The position numbers and the translations under genes are program-made. From assembly GCA_963920525.1 (NCBI GenBank), contig OY986436.1, positions 32,219,574-32,283,573 on the forward strand: a stretch of 64,000 nucleotides of DNA, written 5' to 3'. How positions within the stretch are numbered: position 1 is the first letter of the stretch; each line of letters starts with the position of its first letter. Positions 12,701 to 26,600 of this stretch are shown piece after piece. The stretch comes from Dichetophora obliterata (taxonomy: Eukaryota; Arthropoda; Insecta; Diptera; Sciomyzidae). Under the pieces are notes generated by a model. The model was given only the letters and a program-made list of their open reading frames with translations. It was not told the DNA's origin and ran no database searches.

Positions 12701-13345
12701 TAAACCATACATCATAAAAGGACGATTTATGCATCAAAATGTTCCTTAAGCTACTGCCCACAAGACTGTATCCTTAAAATAATTTTAAAAACTAGATTTC
12801 ATGTTAATTTCATGTGCCCTTTTTTGTCAATTTTTATTTTTTTTATTTATTTTCTAAAATAAAAACTACATATCAGATAAGGACGGTTCATGCATTAAAA
12901 TGAGCACCAGGTCCTCGTCCTTAAGAAGGGATACTCCTTTGTCCAAATGCAGTTTGCTCTATCTCTTGTAGTTTAGGAGTTGTAGAACAATTTTTGGAGT
13001 GGAAGCTGGCCAAAAACATGTGCTTTTTCCGTCATAACTCCCAAACCATACATCCTACAAGGACGATTTATACACCAAATTGTTTCTAATACATATATAC
13101 ACAAGACTGCAAATTCAGAAAAAAGTTTTCTGGAATTTGATTTTTTTTCAAGAATCTTAGTTAAAATTTTTTACATGAATCATAGTTTTTGACGTGGTTT
13201 TTTGCGATTTTTTTGATTTTTTAGCCATAACTTCTAAACCATACATCATAAAAGGACAATTTATGCATCAAAATGTTCCTTAAGCTACTGCCCACAAGAC
13301 TGTATCCTTAAAATAATTTGAAAAATTAGATTTCATGTTAATTTC
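3710..13345 (+). repeat. Higher-order repeat, 4,804 bp (9 units), two tandem copies
   Basis: The copies are about 3,710-8,520 and 8,520-13,345. Paired rare variants sit exactly 4,804 bp apart: 'ctttggcc' at 3,867/8,671, 'ctatcacttg' at 6,551/11,355, 'cttaaccat' near 5,227/10,031, 'gagtttaagttgg' near 5,525/10,329 and a pair of GGACGG units. I saw only about six differences between copies, for example 'attgtttaca' near 6,757, 'tatttcttg' near 9,225 and 'ttttatg' near 12,276, so identity is around 99.9%. On the left the match stops where 3,646 reads GGACG but 8,450 reads GGACA. On the right it stops at 'ccctgttttg' near 13,350. Confidence 0.88.
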
Positions 13346-16300
13346 ATGTGCCCTGTTTTGTCAATTTTTATTTTTTTATTTATTTTCTAAATTAAAAACT
13401 ACATATCAGATAAGGACGATTCATGCATTGAAATGAGCACTAGGTCCTCGTCCTTAAGAAGGAATACTCCTTTGTCCAAATGCCGTTTGCTCTATCTCTT
13501 GTAGTTTAGGAGTTGTAGAACAATTTTTGGAGTGGAAGCTGGCCAAAAACATGTGCTTTTTCCGTCATAACTCCCAAACCATACATTCTACAAGGACGAT
13601 TTATACACCAAATTGTTTCTAATACATATATACACAAGACTGCAAATTCAGAAAAAAGTTTTCTGGAGTTTGATTTTTTTTCAAGAATCTTAGTTAAAAT
13701 TTTTTACATGAATCATAGTTTTTGACGTGGTTTTTTGCGATTTTTTTTATTTTTTAGCCATAACTTCTAAACCATACATCATAAAAGGACGATTAATGCA
13801 TCAAAATGTTCCTTAAGCTACTGCCCACAAGACTGTATCCTTAAAATAATTTTAAAAATTAGATTTCATGTTAATTTCATGTGCCCTTTTTTGTCAATTT
13901 TTATTTTTTTTATTTATTTTCTAAAATAAAAACTACATATCAGATAAGGACGATTCATGCATTAAAATGAGCACCAGGTCCTCGTCCTTAAGAAGGGATA
14001 CTCCTTTGTCCCAATGCCGTTTGCTCTATCTCTTGTAGTTTAGGAGTTGTAGAACACTTTTTGGAGTGGAAGCTGGCCAAAAACATGTGCTTTTTCCGTC
14101 ATAACTCCCAAACCATACATCCTACAAGGACGATTTATACACCAAATTGTTTCTAATACATATATACACAAGACTGCAAATTCAGAAAAAAGTTTTCTGG
14201 AGTTTGATTTTTTTTCAAGAATCTTAGTTAAAATTTTTTACATGAATCATAGTTTTTGACGTGGTTTTTTGCGATTTTTTTGATTTTTTAGCCATAACTT
14301 CTAAACCATACATCATAAAAGGACGATTTATGCATCAAAATGTTCCTTAAGCTACTGCCCACAAGACTGTATCCTTAAAATAATTTGAAAAATTAGATTT
14401 CATGTTAATTTCATGTGCCCTTTTTTGTCAATTTTTATTTTTTTTATTTATTTTCTAAAATAAAAACTACATATCAGATAAGGACGATTCATGCATTAAA
14501 ATGAGCACCAGGTCCTCGTCCTTAAGAAGAGATACTTTTTTGGCCAAATGCCGTTTGCTCTATCTCTTGTAGTTTAGGAGTTGTAGAACACTTTTTGGAG
14601 TGGAAGCTGGCCAAAAACATGTGTTTTTTCCGTCATAACTCCCAAACCATACATCCTACAAGGACGATTTATACACCAAATTGTTTCTAATACATATATA
14701 CACAAGACTGCAAATTCAGAAAAAAGTTTTCTGGAATTTGATTTTTTTTCAAGAATCTTAGTTAAAATTTTTTACATGAGTCATAGTTTTTGACGTGGTT
14801 TTTTGCGATTTTTTTGATTTTTTAGCCATAACTTCTAAACCATACATCATAAAAGGACGATTTATGCATCAAAATGTTCCTTAAGCTACTGCCCACAAGA
14901 CTGTATCCTTAAAATAATTTGAAAAATTAGATTTCATGTTAATTTCATGTGCCCTTTTTTGTCAATTTTTATTTTTTTTATTTATTTTCTAAAATAAAAA
15001 CTACATATCAGATAAGGACGATTCATGCATTAAAATGAGCACCAGGTCCTCGTCCTTAAGAAGGAATACTCCTTTGTCCAAATGCCGTTTGCTCTATCTC
15101 TTGTAGTTTAGGAGTTGTAGAACACTTTTTGGAGTGGAAGCTGGCCAAAAACATGTGCTTTTTCCGTCATAACTCCCAAACCATACATCCTACAAGGACG
15201 ATTTATACACCAAATTGTTTCTAATACATATATACACAAGACTGCAAATTCAGAAAAAAGTTTTCTGGAATTTGATTTTTTTTCAAGAATCTTAGTTAAA
15301 ATTTTTTACATGAATCATAGTTTTTGACGTGGTTTTTTGCGATTTTTTTGATTTTTTAGCCATAACTTCTAAACCATACATCATAAAAGGACGATTTATG
15401 CATAAAAATGTTTCTTAAGCTACTGTTCACAAGACTGTATCCTTAAAATAATTTTAAAAATTAGATTTCATGTTAATTTCATGTGCCCTTTTTTGTCAAT
15501 TTTTATTTTTTTAATTTATTTTCTAAAATAAAAACTACATATCAGATAAGGACGATTCATGCATTAAAATGAGCACCAGGTCCTGGTCCTTAAGAAGGGA
15601 TACTCCTTTGGCCAAATGCCGTTTGCTCTATCTCTTGTAGTTTAGGAGTTGTAGAACACTTTTTGGAGTGGAAGCTGGCCAAAAACATGTGTTTTTTCCG
15701 TCATAACTCCCAAACCATACATCCTACAAGGACGATTTATACACCAAATTGTTTCTAATACATATATACACAAGACTGCAAATTCAGAAAAAAGTTTTCT
15801 GGAATTTGATTTTTTTTCAAGAATCTTAGTTAAAATTTTTTACATGAGTCATAGTTTTTGACGTGGTTTTTTGCGATTTTTTTGATTTTTTAGCCATAAC
15901 TTCTAAACCATACATCATAAAAGGACGATTTATGCATCAAAATGTTCCTTAAGCTACTGCCCACAAGACTGTATCCTTAAAATAATTTGAAAAATTAGAT
16001 TTCATGTTAATTTCATGTGCCCTTTTTTGTCAATTTTTATTTTTTTTATTTATTTTCTAAAATAAAAACTACATATCAGATAAGGACGATTCATGCATTA
16101 AAATGAGCACCAGGTCCTCGTCCTTAAGAAGGAATACTCCTTTGTCCAAATGCCGTTTGCTCTATCTCTTGTAGTTTAGGAGTTGTAGAACACTTTTTGG
16201 AGTGGAAGCTGGCCAAAAACATGTGCTTTTTCCGTCATAACTCCCAAACCATACATCCTACAAGGACGATTTATACACCAAATTGTTTCTAATACATATA

Positions 16301-16990
16301 TACACAAGACTGCAAATTCAGAAAAAAGTTTTCTGGAATTTGATTTTTTTTCAAGAATCTTAGTTAAAATTTTTTACATGAATCATAGTTTTTGACGTGG
16401 TTTTTTGCGATTTTTTTGATTTTTTAGCCATAACTTCTAAACCATACATCATAAAAGGACGATTTATGCATCAAAATGTTCCTTAAGCTACTGCCCACAA
16501 GACTGTATCCTTAAAATAATTTTAAAAATTAGATTTCATGTTAATTTCATGTGCCCTTTTTTGTCAATTTTTATTTTTTTAATTTATTTTCTAAAATAAA
16601 AACTACATATCAGATAAGGACGATTCATGCATTAAAATGAGCACCAGGTCCTCGTCCTTAAGAAGGGATACTCCTTTGGCCAAATGCCGTTTGCTCTATC
16701 TCTTGTAGTTTAGGAGTTGTAGAACACTTTTTGGAGTGGAAGCTGGCCAAAAACATGTGTTTTTTTCCGTCATAACTCCCAAACCATACATCCTACAAGG
16801 ACGATTTATACACCAAATTGTTTCTAATACATATATACACAAGACTGCAAATTCAGAAAAAAGTTTTCTGGAATTTGATTTTTTTTCAAGAATCTTAGTT
16901 AAAATTTTTTACATGAATCATAGTTTTTGACGTGGTTTTTTGCGTTTTTTTTTATTTTTTAGCCATAACTTCTAAACCATACATCATAAA
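13345..16990 (+). repeat. Seven satellite units, partly a 1,068-bp dimer
   Basis: The first units carry 'ccctgttttg', 'attaaaaact' and 'gcattgaaatg', a combination seen again only near 60,031 and 62,677. From about 14,400 a two-unit pattern of 1,068 bp appears: 'atgagtcat' at 14,776/15,844 and 'ctttggcc' with GG at 15,610/16,678. The last unit has 'gtg' followed by seven or more T near 16,758, a variant that also occurs near 33,845, 34,819, 49,133 and 54,919. A short open frame there (about 16,736-16,930) has no ATG and is not a gene. Confidence 0.7.
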
Positions 16991-19900
16991 AGGACGATTT
17001 ATGCATCAAAATGTTTCTTAAGCTACTGCCCACAAGACTGTATCCTTAAAATAATTTTAAAAATTAGATTTCATGTTAATTTCATGTGCCCTTTTTTGTC
17101 AATTTTTATTTTTTTATTTATTTTCTAAAATAAAAACTACATATCAGATAAGGACGATTCATGCATTAAAATGAGCACCAGGTCCTCGTCCATAAGAAGA
17201 AATACTCCTTTGTCCAAATGCCGTTTGCTCTATCTCTTGTAGTTTAGGAGTTGTAGAACACTTTTTGGAGTGGAAGCTGGCCAAAAACATGTGCTTTTTC
17301 CGTCATAACTCCCATACCATACATCCTACAAGAACGATTTATACACCAAATTGTTTCTAATACATATAAACACAAGACCGCATATTCAGAAAAAGTTTTC
17401 TGGAATTTGATTTTTTTTCAAGAATCTTAGTTAAAATTTTTTACATGAATCATAGTTTTTGACGTGGTTTTTTGCGATTTTTTTTATTTTTTAGCCATAA
17501 CTTCTAAACCATACATCATAAAAGGACGATTTATGCATCAAAATGTTCCTTAAGCTACTGCCCACAAGACTGTATCCTTAAAATAATTTTAAAAATTAGA
17601 TTTCATGTTAATTTCATGTGCCTTTTTTTGTCAATTTTTATTTTTTTTATTTATTTTCTAAAATAAAAACTACATATCAGATAAGGACGATTCATGCATT
17701 AAAATGAGCACCAGGTCTTCGTCTTTAAGAAGGGATACTCCTTTGTCCAAATGCCGTTTGCTCTATCTCTTGTAGTTTAGGAGTTGTAGAACACTTTTTG
17801 GAGTGGAAGTTGGCCAAAAACATGTGCTTTTTCCGTCATAACTCCCAAACCATATATCCTACAATGACGATTTATACACCAAATTGTTTCTAATACATAT
17901 ATACACAAGACTGTATATTCAGAAAAAAGTTTTCTGGAATTTGATTTTTTTTCAAGAATCTTAGTTAAAATTTTTTACATGAATCATAGTTTTTGACGTG
18001 GTTTTTTGCGATTTTTTTGATTTTTTAGCCATAACTTCTAAACCATACATCATAAAAGGACGATTTATGCATCAAAATGTTTCTTAAGCTACTGCCCACA
18101 AGACTGTATCCTTAAAATAATTTTAAAAATTAGATTTCATGTTAATTTCATGTGCCCTTTTTTGTCAATTTTTATTTTTTTTATTTATTTTCTAAAATAA
18201 AAACTACATATCAGATAAGGACGATTCATGCATTAAAATGAGCACCAGGTCCTCGTCCTTAAGAAGGGATACTCCTTTGTCCAAATGCCGTTTGCTCTAT
18301 CTCTTGTAGTTTAGGAGTTGTAGAACACTTTTTGGAGTGGAAGCTGGCCAAAAACATGTGCTTTTTCCGTCATAACTCCCATACCATACATCCTACAAGA
18401 ACGATTTATACACCAAATTGTTTCTAATACATATATACACAAGACCGCATATTCAGAAAAAGTTTTCTGGAATTTGATTTTTTTTCAAGAATCTTAGTTA
18501 AAATTTTTTACATGAATCATAGTTTTTGACGTGGTTTTTTGCGATTTTTTTGATTTTTTAGCCATAACTTCTAAACCATACATCATAAAAGGACGATTTA
18601 TGCATCAAAATGTTCCTTAAGCTACTGCCCACAAGACTGTATCCTTAAAATAATTTTAAAAATTAGATTTCATGTTAATTTCATGTGCCTTTTTTTGTCA
18701 ATTTTTATTTTTTTTATTTATTTTCTAAAATAAAAACTACATATCAGATAAGGACGATTCATGCATTAAAATGAGCACCAGGTCTTCGTCCTTAAGAAGG
18801 GATACTCCTTTGTCCAAATGCCGTTTGCTCTATCTCTTGTAGTTTAGGAGTTGTAGAACACTTTTTGGAGTGGAAGCTGGCCAAAAACATGTGCTTTTTC
18901 CGTCATAACTCCCAAACCATACATCCTACAAGGACGATTTATACACCAAATTGTTTCTAATACATATATACACAAGACTGCAAATTCAGAAAAAAGTTTT
19001 CTGGAATTTGATTTTTTTTCAAGAATCTTAGTTAAAATTTTTTACATGAATCATAGTTTTTGACGTAGTTTTTTGCGTTTTTTTTTATTTTTTAGCCATA
19101 ACTTCTAAACCATACATCATAAAAGGACGATTTATGCATCAAAATGTTCCTTAAGCTACTGCCCACAAGACTGTATCCTTAAAATAATTTTAAAAATAAG
19201 ATTTCATGTTAATTTCATGTGCCCTTTTTTGTCAATTTTTATTTTTTTTATTTATTTTCTAAAATAAAAACTACATATCAGATAAGGACGATTCATGCAT
19301 TAAAATGAGCACCAGGTCCTCGTCCTTAAGAAGGAATACTCCTTTGTCCTAATGCCGTTTGCTCTATCTCTTGTAGTTTAGGAGTTGTAGAACACTTTTT
19401 GGAGTGGAAGCTGGCCAAAAACATGTGCTTTTTCCGTCATAACTCCCAAACCATACATCCTACAAGGACGATTTATACACCAAATTGTTTCTAATACATA
19501 TATACACAAGACTGCAAATTCAGAAAAAAGTTTTCTGGAATTTGATTTTTTTTCAAGAATCTTAGTTAAAATTTTTTACATGAATCATAGTTTTTGACGT
19601 GGTTTTTTGCGATTTTTTTGATTTTTTAGCCATAACTTCTAAACCATACATCATAAAAGGACGATTTATGCATCAAAATGTTCCTTAAGCTACTGCCCAC
19701 AAGACTGTATCCTTAAAATAATTTTAAAAATTAGATTTCATGTTAATTTCATGTGCCCTTTTCTGTCAATTTTTATTTTTTTTATTTATTTTCTAAAATA
19801 AAAACTACAAATCAGATAAGGACGATTCATGCATTAAAATGAGCACCAGGTCCTCGTCCTTAAGAAGGAATACTCATTTGTCCAAATGCCGTTTGCTCTA

Positions 19901-22900
19901 TCTCTTGTAGTTTAGGAGTTGTAGAACACTTTTTGGAGTGGAAGCTGGCCAAAAACATGTGCTTTTTCCGTCATAACTCCCAAACCATACATCCTACAAG
20001 GACGATTTATACACCAAATTGTTTCTAATACATATATACACAAGACTGCAAATTCAGAAAAAAGTTTTCTGGAATTTGATTTTTTTTTCAAGAATCTTAG
20101 TTAAAATTTTTTACATGAATCATAGTTTTTGACGTGGTTTTTTGCGATTTTTTTTATTTTTTAGCCATAACTTCTAAACCATACATCATAAAAGGACGAT
20201 TTATGCATCAAAATGTTTCTTAAGCTACTGCCCACAAGACTGTATCCTTAAAATAATTTTAAAAATTAGATTTCATGTTAATTTCATGTGCCCTTTTTTG
20301 TCAATTTTTATTTTTTTATTTATTTTCTAAAATAAAAACTACATATCAGATAAGGACGATTCATGCATTAAAATGAGCACCAGGTCCTCGTCCATAAGAA
20401 GAAATACTCCTTTGTCCAAATGCCGTTTGCTCTATCTCTTGTAGTTTAGGAGTTGTAGAACACTTTTTGGAGTGGAAGCTGGCCAAAAACATGTGCTTTT
20501 TCCGTCATAACTCCCATACCATACATCCTACAAGAACGATTTATACACCAAATTGTTTCTAATACATATAAACACAAGACCGCATATTCAGAAAAAGTTT
20601 TCTGGAATTTGATTTTTTTTCAAGAATCTTAGTTAAAATTTTTTACATGAATCATAGTTTTTGACGTGGTTTTTTGCGATTTTTTTTATTTTTTAGCCAT
20701 AACTTCTAAACCATACATCATTAAAGGACGATTTATGCATCAAAATGTTCCTTAAGCTACTGCCCACAAGACTGTATCCTTAAAATAATTTTAAAAATTA
20801 GATTTCATGTTAATTTCATGTGCCTTTTTTTGTCAATTTTTATTTTTTTTATTTATTTTCTAAAATAAAAACTACATATCAGATAAGGACGATTCATGCA
20901 TTAAAATGAGCACCAGGTCTTCGTCTTTAAGAAGGGATACTCCTTTGTCCAAATGCCGTTTGCTCTATCTCTTGTAGTTTAGGAGTTGTAGAACACTTTT
21001 TGGAGTGGAAGTTGGCCAAAAACATGTGCTTTTTCCGTCATAACTCCCAAACCATATATCCTACAATGACGATTTATACACCAAATTGTTTCTAATACAT
21101 ATATACACAAGACTGTATATTCAGAAAAAAGTTTTCTGGAATTTGATTTTTTTTCAAGAATCTTAGTTAAAATTTTTTACATGAATCATAGTTTTTGACG
21201 TGGTTTTTTGCGATTTTTTTGATTTTTTAGCCATAACTTCTAAACCATACATCATAAAAGGACGATTTATGCATCAAAATGTTTCTTAAGCTACTGCCCA
21301 CAAGACTGTATCCTTAAAATAATTTTAAAAATTAGATTTCATGTTAATTTCATGTGCCCTTTTTTGTCAATTTTTATTTTTTTTATTTATTTTCTAAAAT
21401 AAAAACTACATATCAGATAAGGACGATTCATGCATTAAAATGAGCACCAGGTCCTCGTCCTTAAGAAGGGATACTCCTTTGTCCAAATGCCGTTTGCTCT
21501 ATCTCTTGTAGTTTAGGAGTTGTAGAACACTTTTTGGAGTGGAAGCTGGCCAAAAACATGTGCTTTTTCCGTCATAACTCCCATACCATACATCCTACAA
21601 GAACGATTTATACACCAAATTGTTTCTAATACATATATACACAAGACCGCATATTCAGAAAAAGTTTTCTGGAATTTGATTTTTTTTCAAGAATCTTAGT
21701 TAAAATTTTTTACATGAATCATAGTTTTTGACGTGGTTTTTTGCGATTTTTTTGATTTTTTAGCCATAACTTCTAAACCATACATCATAAAAGGACGATT
21801 TATGCATCAAAATGTTCCTTAAGCTACTGCCCACAAGACTGTATCCTTAAAATAATTTTAAAAATTAGATTTCATGTTAATTTCATGTGCCTTTTTTTGT
21901 CAATTTTTATTTTTTTTATTTATTTTCTAAAATAAAAACTACATATCAGATAAGGACGATTCATGCATTAAAATGAGCACCAGGTCTTCGTCCTTAAGAA
22001 GGGATACTCCTTTGTCCAAATGCCGTTTGCTCTATCTCTTGTAGTTTAGGAGTTGTAGAACACTTTTTGGAGTGGAAGCTGGCCAAAAACATGTGCTTTT
22101 TCCGTCATAACTCCCAAACCATACATCCTACAAGGACGATTTATACACCAAATTGTTTCTAATACATATATACACAAGACTGCAAATTCAGAAAAAAGTT
22201 TTCTGGAATTTGATTTTTTTTCAAGAATCTTAGTTAAAATTTTTTACATGAATCATAGTTTTTGACGTAGTTTTTTGCGTTTTTTTTTATTTTTTAGCCA
22301 TAACTTCTAAACCATACATCATAAAAGGACGATTTATGCATCAAAATGTTCCTTAAGCTACTGCCCACAAGACTGTATCCTTAAAATAATTTTAAAAATA
22401 AGATTTCATGTTAATTTCATGTGCCCTTTTTTGTCAATTTTTATTTTTTTTATTTATTTTCTAAAATAAAAACTACATATCAGATAAGGACGATTCATGC
22501 ATTAAAATGAGCACCAGGTCCTCGTCCTTAAGAAGGAATACTCCTTTGTCCTAATGCCGTTTGCTCTATCTCTTGTAGTTTAGGAGTTGTAGAACACTTT
22601 TTGGAGTGGAAGCTGGCCAAAAACATGTGCTTTTTCCGTCATAACTCCCAAACCATACATCCTACAAGGACGATTTATACACCAAATTGTTTCTAATACA
22701 TATATACACAAGACTGCAAATTCAGAAAAAAGTTTTCTGGAATTTGATTTTTTTTCAAGAATCTTAGTTAAAATTTTTTACATGAATCATAGTTTTTGAC
22801 GTGGTTTTTTGCGATTTTTTTGATTTTTTAGCCATAACTTCTAAACCATACATCATAAAAGGACGATTTATGCATCAAAATGTTCCTTAAGCTACTGCCC

Positions 22901-25900
22901 ACAAGACTGTATCCTTAAAATAATTTTAAAAATTAGATTTCATGTTAATTTCATGTGCCCTTTTCTGTCAATTTTTATTTTTTTTATTTATTTTCTAAAA
23001 TAAAAACTACAAATCAGATAAGGACGATTCATGCATTAAAATGAGCACCAGGTCCTCGTCCTTAAGAAGGAATACTCATTTGTCCAAATGCCGTTTGCTC
23101 TATCTCTTGTAGTTTAGGAGTTGTAGAACACTTTTTGGAGTGGAAGCTGGCCAAAAACATGTGCTTTTTCCGTCATAACTCCCAAACCATACATCCTACA
23201 AGGACGATTTATACACCAAATTGTTTCTAATACATATATACACAAGACTGCAAATTCAGAAAAAAGTTTTCTGGAATTTGATTTTTTTTCAAGAATCTTA
23301 GTTAAAATTTTTTACATGAATCATAGTTTTTGACGTGGTTTTTTGCGATTTTTTTTATTTTTTAGCCATAACTTCTAAACCATACATCATAAAAGGACGA
23401 TTTATGCATCAAAATGTTCCTTAAGCTACTGCCCACAAGACTGTATCCTTAAAATAATTTGAAAAATTAGATTTCATGTTAATTTCATGTGCCCTTTTTT
23501 GTCAATTTTTATTTTTTTTATTTATTTTCTAAAATAAAAACTACATATCAGATAAGGACGATTCATGCATTAAAATGAGCACCAGGTCCTCGTCCTTAAG
23601 AAGGAATACTCCTTTGTCCAAATGCCGTTTGCTCTATCTCTTGTAGTTTAGGAGTTGTAGAACACTTTTTGGAGTGGAAGCTGGCCAAAAACATGTGCTT
23701 TTTCCGTCATAACTCCCATACCATACATCCTACAAGAACGATTTATACACCAAATTGTTTCTAATACATATAAACACAAGACCGCATATTCAGAAAAAGT
23801 TTTCTGGAATTTGATTTTTTTTCAAGAATCTTAGTTAAAATTTTTTACATGAATCATAGTTTTTGACGTGGTTTTTTTGCGATTTTTTTTATTTTTTAGC
23901 CATAACTTCTAAACCATACATCATAAAAGGACGATTTATGCATCAAAATGTTCCTTAAGCTACTGCCCACAAGACTGTATCCTTAAAATAATTTTAAAAA
24001 TTAGATTTCATGTTAATTTCATGTGCCTTTTTTTGTCAATTTTTATTTTTTTTATTTATTTTCTAAAATAAAAACTACATATCAGATAAGGACGATTCAT
24101 GCATTAAAATGAGCACCAGGTCTTCGTCTTTAAGAAGGGATACTCCTTTGTCCAAATGCCGTTTGCTCTATCTCTTGTAGTTTAGGAGTTGTAGAACACT
24201 TTTTGGAGTGGAAGTTGGCCAAAAACATGTGATTTTTCCGTCATAACTCCCAAACCATATATCCTACAATGACGATTTATACACCAAATTGTTTCTAATA
24301 CATATATACACAAGACTGTATATTCAGAAAAAAGTTTTCTGGAATTTGATTTTTTTTCAAGAATCTTAGTTAAAATTTTTTACATGAATCATAGTTTTTG
24401 ACGTGGTTTTTTGCGATTTTTTTGATTTTTTAGCCATAACTTCTAAACCATACATCATAAAAGGACGATTTATGCATCAAAATGTTTCTTAAGCTACTGC
24501 CCACAAGACTGTATCCTTAAAATAATTTTAAAAATTAGATTTCATGTTAATTTCATGTGCCCTTTTTTGTCAATTTTTATTTTTTTTATTTATTTTCTAA
24601 AATAAAAACTACATATCAGATAAGGACGATTCATGCATTAAAATGAGCACCAGGTCCTCGTCCTTAAGAAGGGATACTCCTTTGTCCAAATGCCGTTTGC
24701 TCTATCTCTTGTAGTTTAGGAGTTGTAGAACACTTTTTGGAGTGGAAGCTGGCCAAAAACATGTGCTTTTTCCGTCATAACTCCCATACCATACATCCTA
24801 CAAGAACGATTTATACACCAAATTGTTTCTAATACATATATACACAAGACCGCATATTCAGAAAAAGTTTTCTGGAATTTGATTTTTTTTCAAGAATCTT
24901 AGTTAAAATTTTTTACATGAATCATAGTTTTTGACGTGGTTTTTTGCGATTTTTTTGATTTTTTAGCCATAACTTCTAAACCATACATCATAAAAGGACG
25001 ATTTATGCATCAAAATGTTCCTTAAGCTACTGCCCACAAGACTGTATCCTTAAAATAATTTTAAAAATTAGATTTCATGTTAATTTCATGTGCCTTTTTT
25101 TGTCAATTTTTATTTTTTTTATTTATTTTCTAAAATAAAAACTACATATCAGATAAGGACGATTCATGCATTAAAATGAGCACCAGGTCTTCGTCCTTAA
25201 GAAGGGATACTCCTTTGTCCAAATGCCGTTTGCTCTATCTCTTGTAGTTTAGGAGTTGTAGAACACTTTTTGGAGTGGAAGCTGGCCAAAAACATGTGCT
25301 TTTTCCGTCATAACTCCCAAACCATACATCCTACAAGGACGATTTATACACCAAATTGTTTCTAATACATATATACACAAGACTGCAAATTCAGAAAAAA
25401 GTTTTCTGGAATTTGATTTTTTTTCAAGAATCTTAGTTAAAATTTTTTACATGAATCATAGTTTTTGACGTAGTTTTTTGCGTTTTTTTTTATTTTTTAG
25501 CCATAACTTCTAAACCATACATCATAAAAGGACGATTTATGCATCAAAATGTTCCTTAAGCTACTGCCCACAAGACTGTATCCTTAAAATAATTTTAAAA
25601 ATTAGATTTCATGTTAATTTCATGTGCCCTTTTTTGTCAATTTTTATTTTTTTTTATTTATTTTCTAAAATAAAAACTACATATCAGATAAGGACGATTC
25701 ATGCATTAAAATGAGCACCAGGTCCTCGTCCTTAAGAAGGAATACTCCTTTGTCCAAATGCCGTTTGCTCTATCTCTTGTAGTTTAGGAGTTGTAGAACA
25801 CTTTTTGGAGTGGAAGCTGGCCAAAAACATGTGCTTTTTCCGTCATAACTCCCAAACCATACATCCTACAAGGACGATTTATACACCAAATTGTTTCTAA

Positions 25901-26600
25901 TACATATATACACAAGACTGCAAATTCAGAAAAAAGTTTTCTGGAATTTGATTTTTTTTCAAGAATCTTAGTTAAAATTTTTTACATGAATCATAGTTTT
26001 TGACGTGGTTTTTTGCGATTTTTTTGATTTTTTAGCCATAACTTCTAAACCATACATCATAAAAGGACGATTTATGCATCAAAATGTTCCTTAAGCTACT
26101 GCCCACAAGACTGTATCCTTAAAATAATTTTAAAAATTAGATTTCATGTTAATTTCATGTGCCCTTTTCTGTCAATTTTTATTTTTTTTATTTATTTTCT
26201 AAAATAAAAACTACAAATCAGATAAGGACGATTCATGCATTAAAATGAGCACCAGGTCCTCGTCCTTAAGAAGGAATACTCCTTTGTCCAAATGCCGTTT
26301 GCTCTATCTCTTGTAGTTTAGGAGTTGTAGAACACTTTTTGGAGTGGAAGCTGGCCAAAAACATGTGCTTTTTCCGTCATAACTCCCAAACCATACATCC
26401 TACAAGGACGATTTATACACCAAATTGTTTCTAATACATATATACACAAGACTGCAAATTCAGAAAAAAGTTTTCTGGAATTTGATTTTTTTTCAAGAAT
26501 CTTAGTTAAAATTTTTTACATGAATCATAGTTTTTGACGTGGTTTTTTGCGATTTTTTTGATTTTTTAGCCATAACTTCTAAACCATACATCATAAAAGG
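16990..26600 (+). repeat. Higher-order repeat, 3,202 bp (6 units), two full copies and a diverged third
   Basis: Markers recur every 3,202 bp: 'cccatacc' at 17,311/20,513/23,715, 'gacgtagtttt' at 19,061/22,263/25,466, 'ccataagaagaaat' at 17,190/20,392 and 'actcatttgtcc' near 19,872/23,074. The third copy lacks the first part (its opening unit has 'aatttgaaaaat' and 'ccttaag') and reads 'actcctttgtcc' near 26,277. A characteristic run of units with 'cccatacc', 'aagaccgcat' and 'gtgcctttttttg' forms the core and recurs near 38,800-40,000, 50,000-51,700 and 55,800-56,400. Confidence 0.85.

Noticed and set aside
3710..13345. Assembly duplication as the cause of the near-identical 4.8-kb copies
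   Set aside because: Not excluded, but the copies differ at several positions and other blocks show different, nested periods, which fits real tandem amplification better. Long reads would settle it.
16736..16930. 64-codon frame, with near-identical frames at 33,822, 34,796, 49,110 and 54,896 and shorter variants at 40,125 and 45,989
   Set aside because: All lie inside satellite units, start with GTG, depend on T-run length, and show no protein-level conservation beyond DNA identity.
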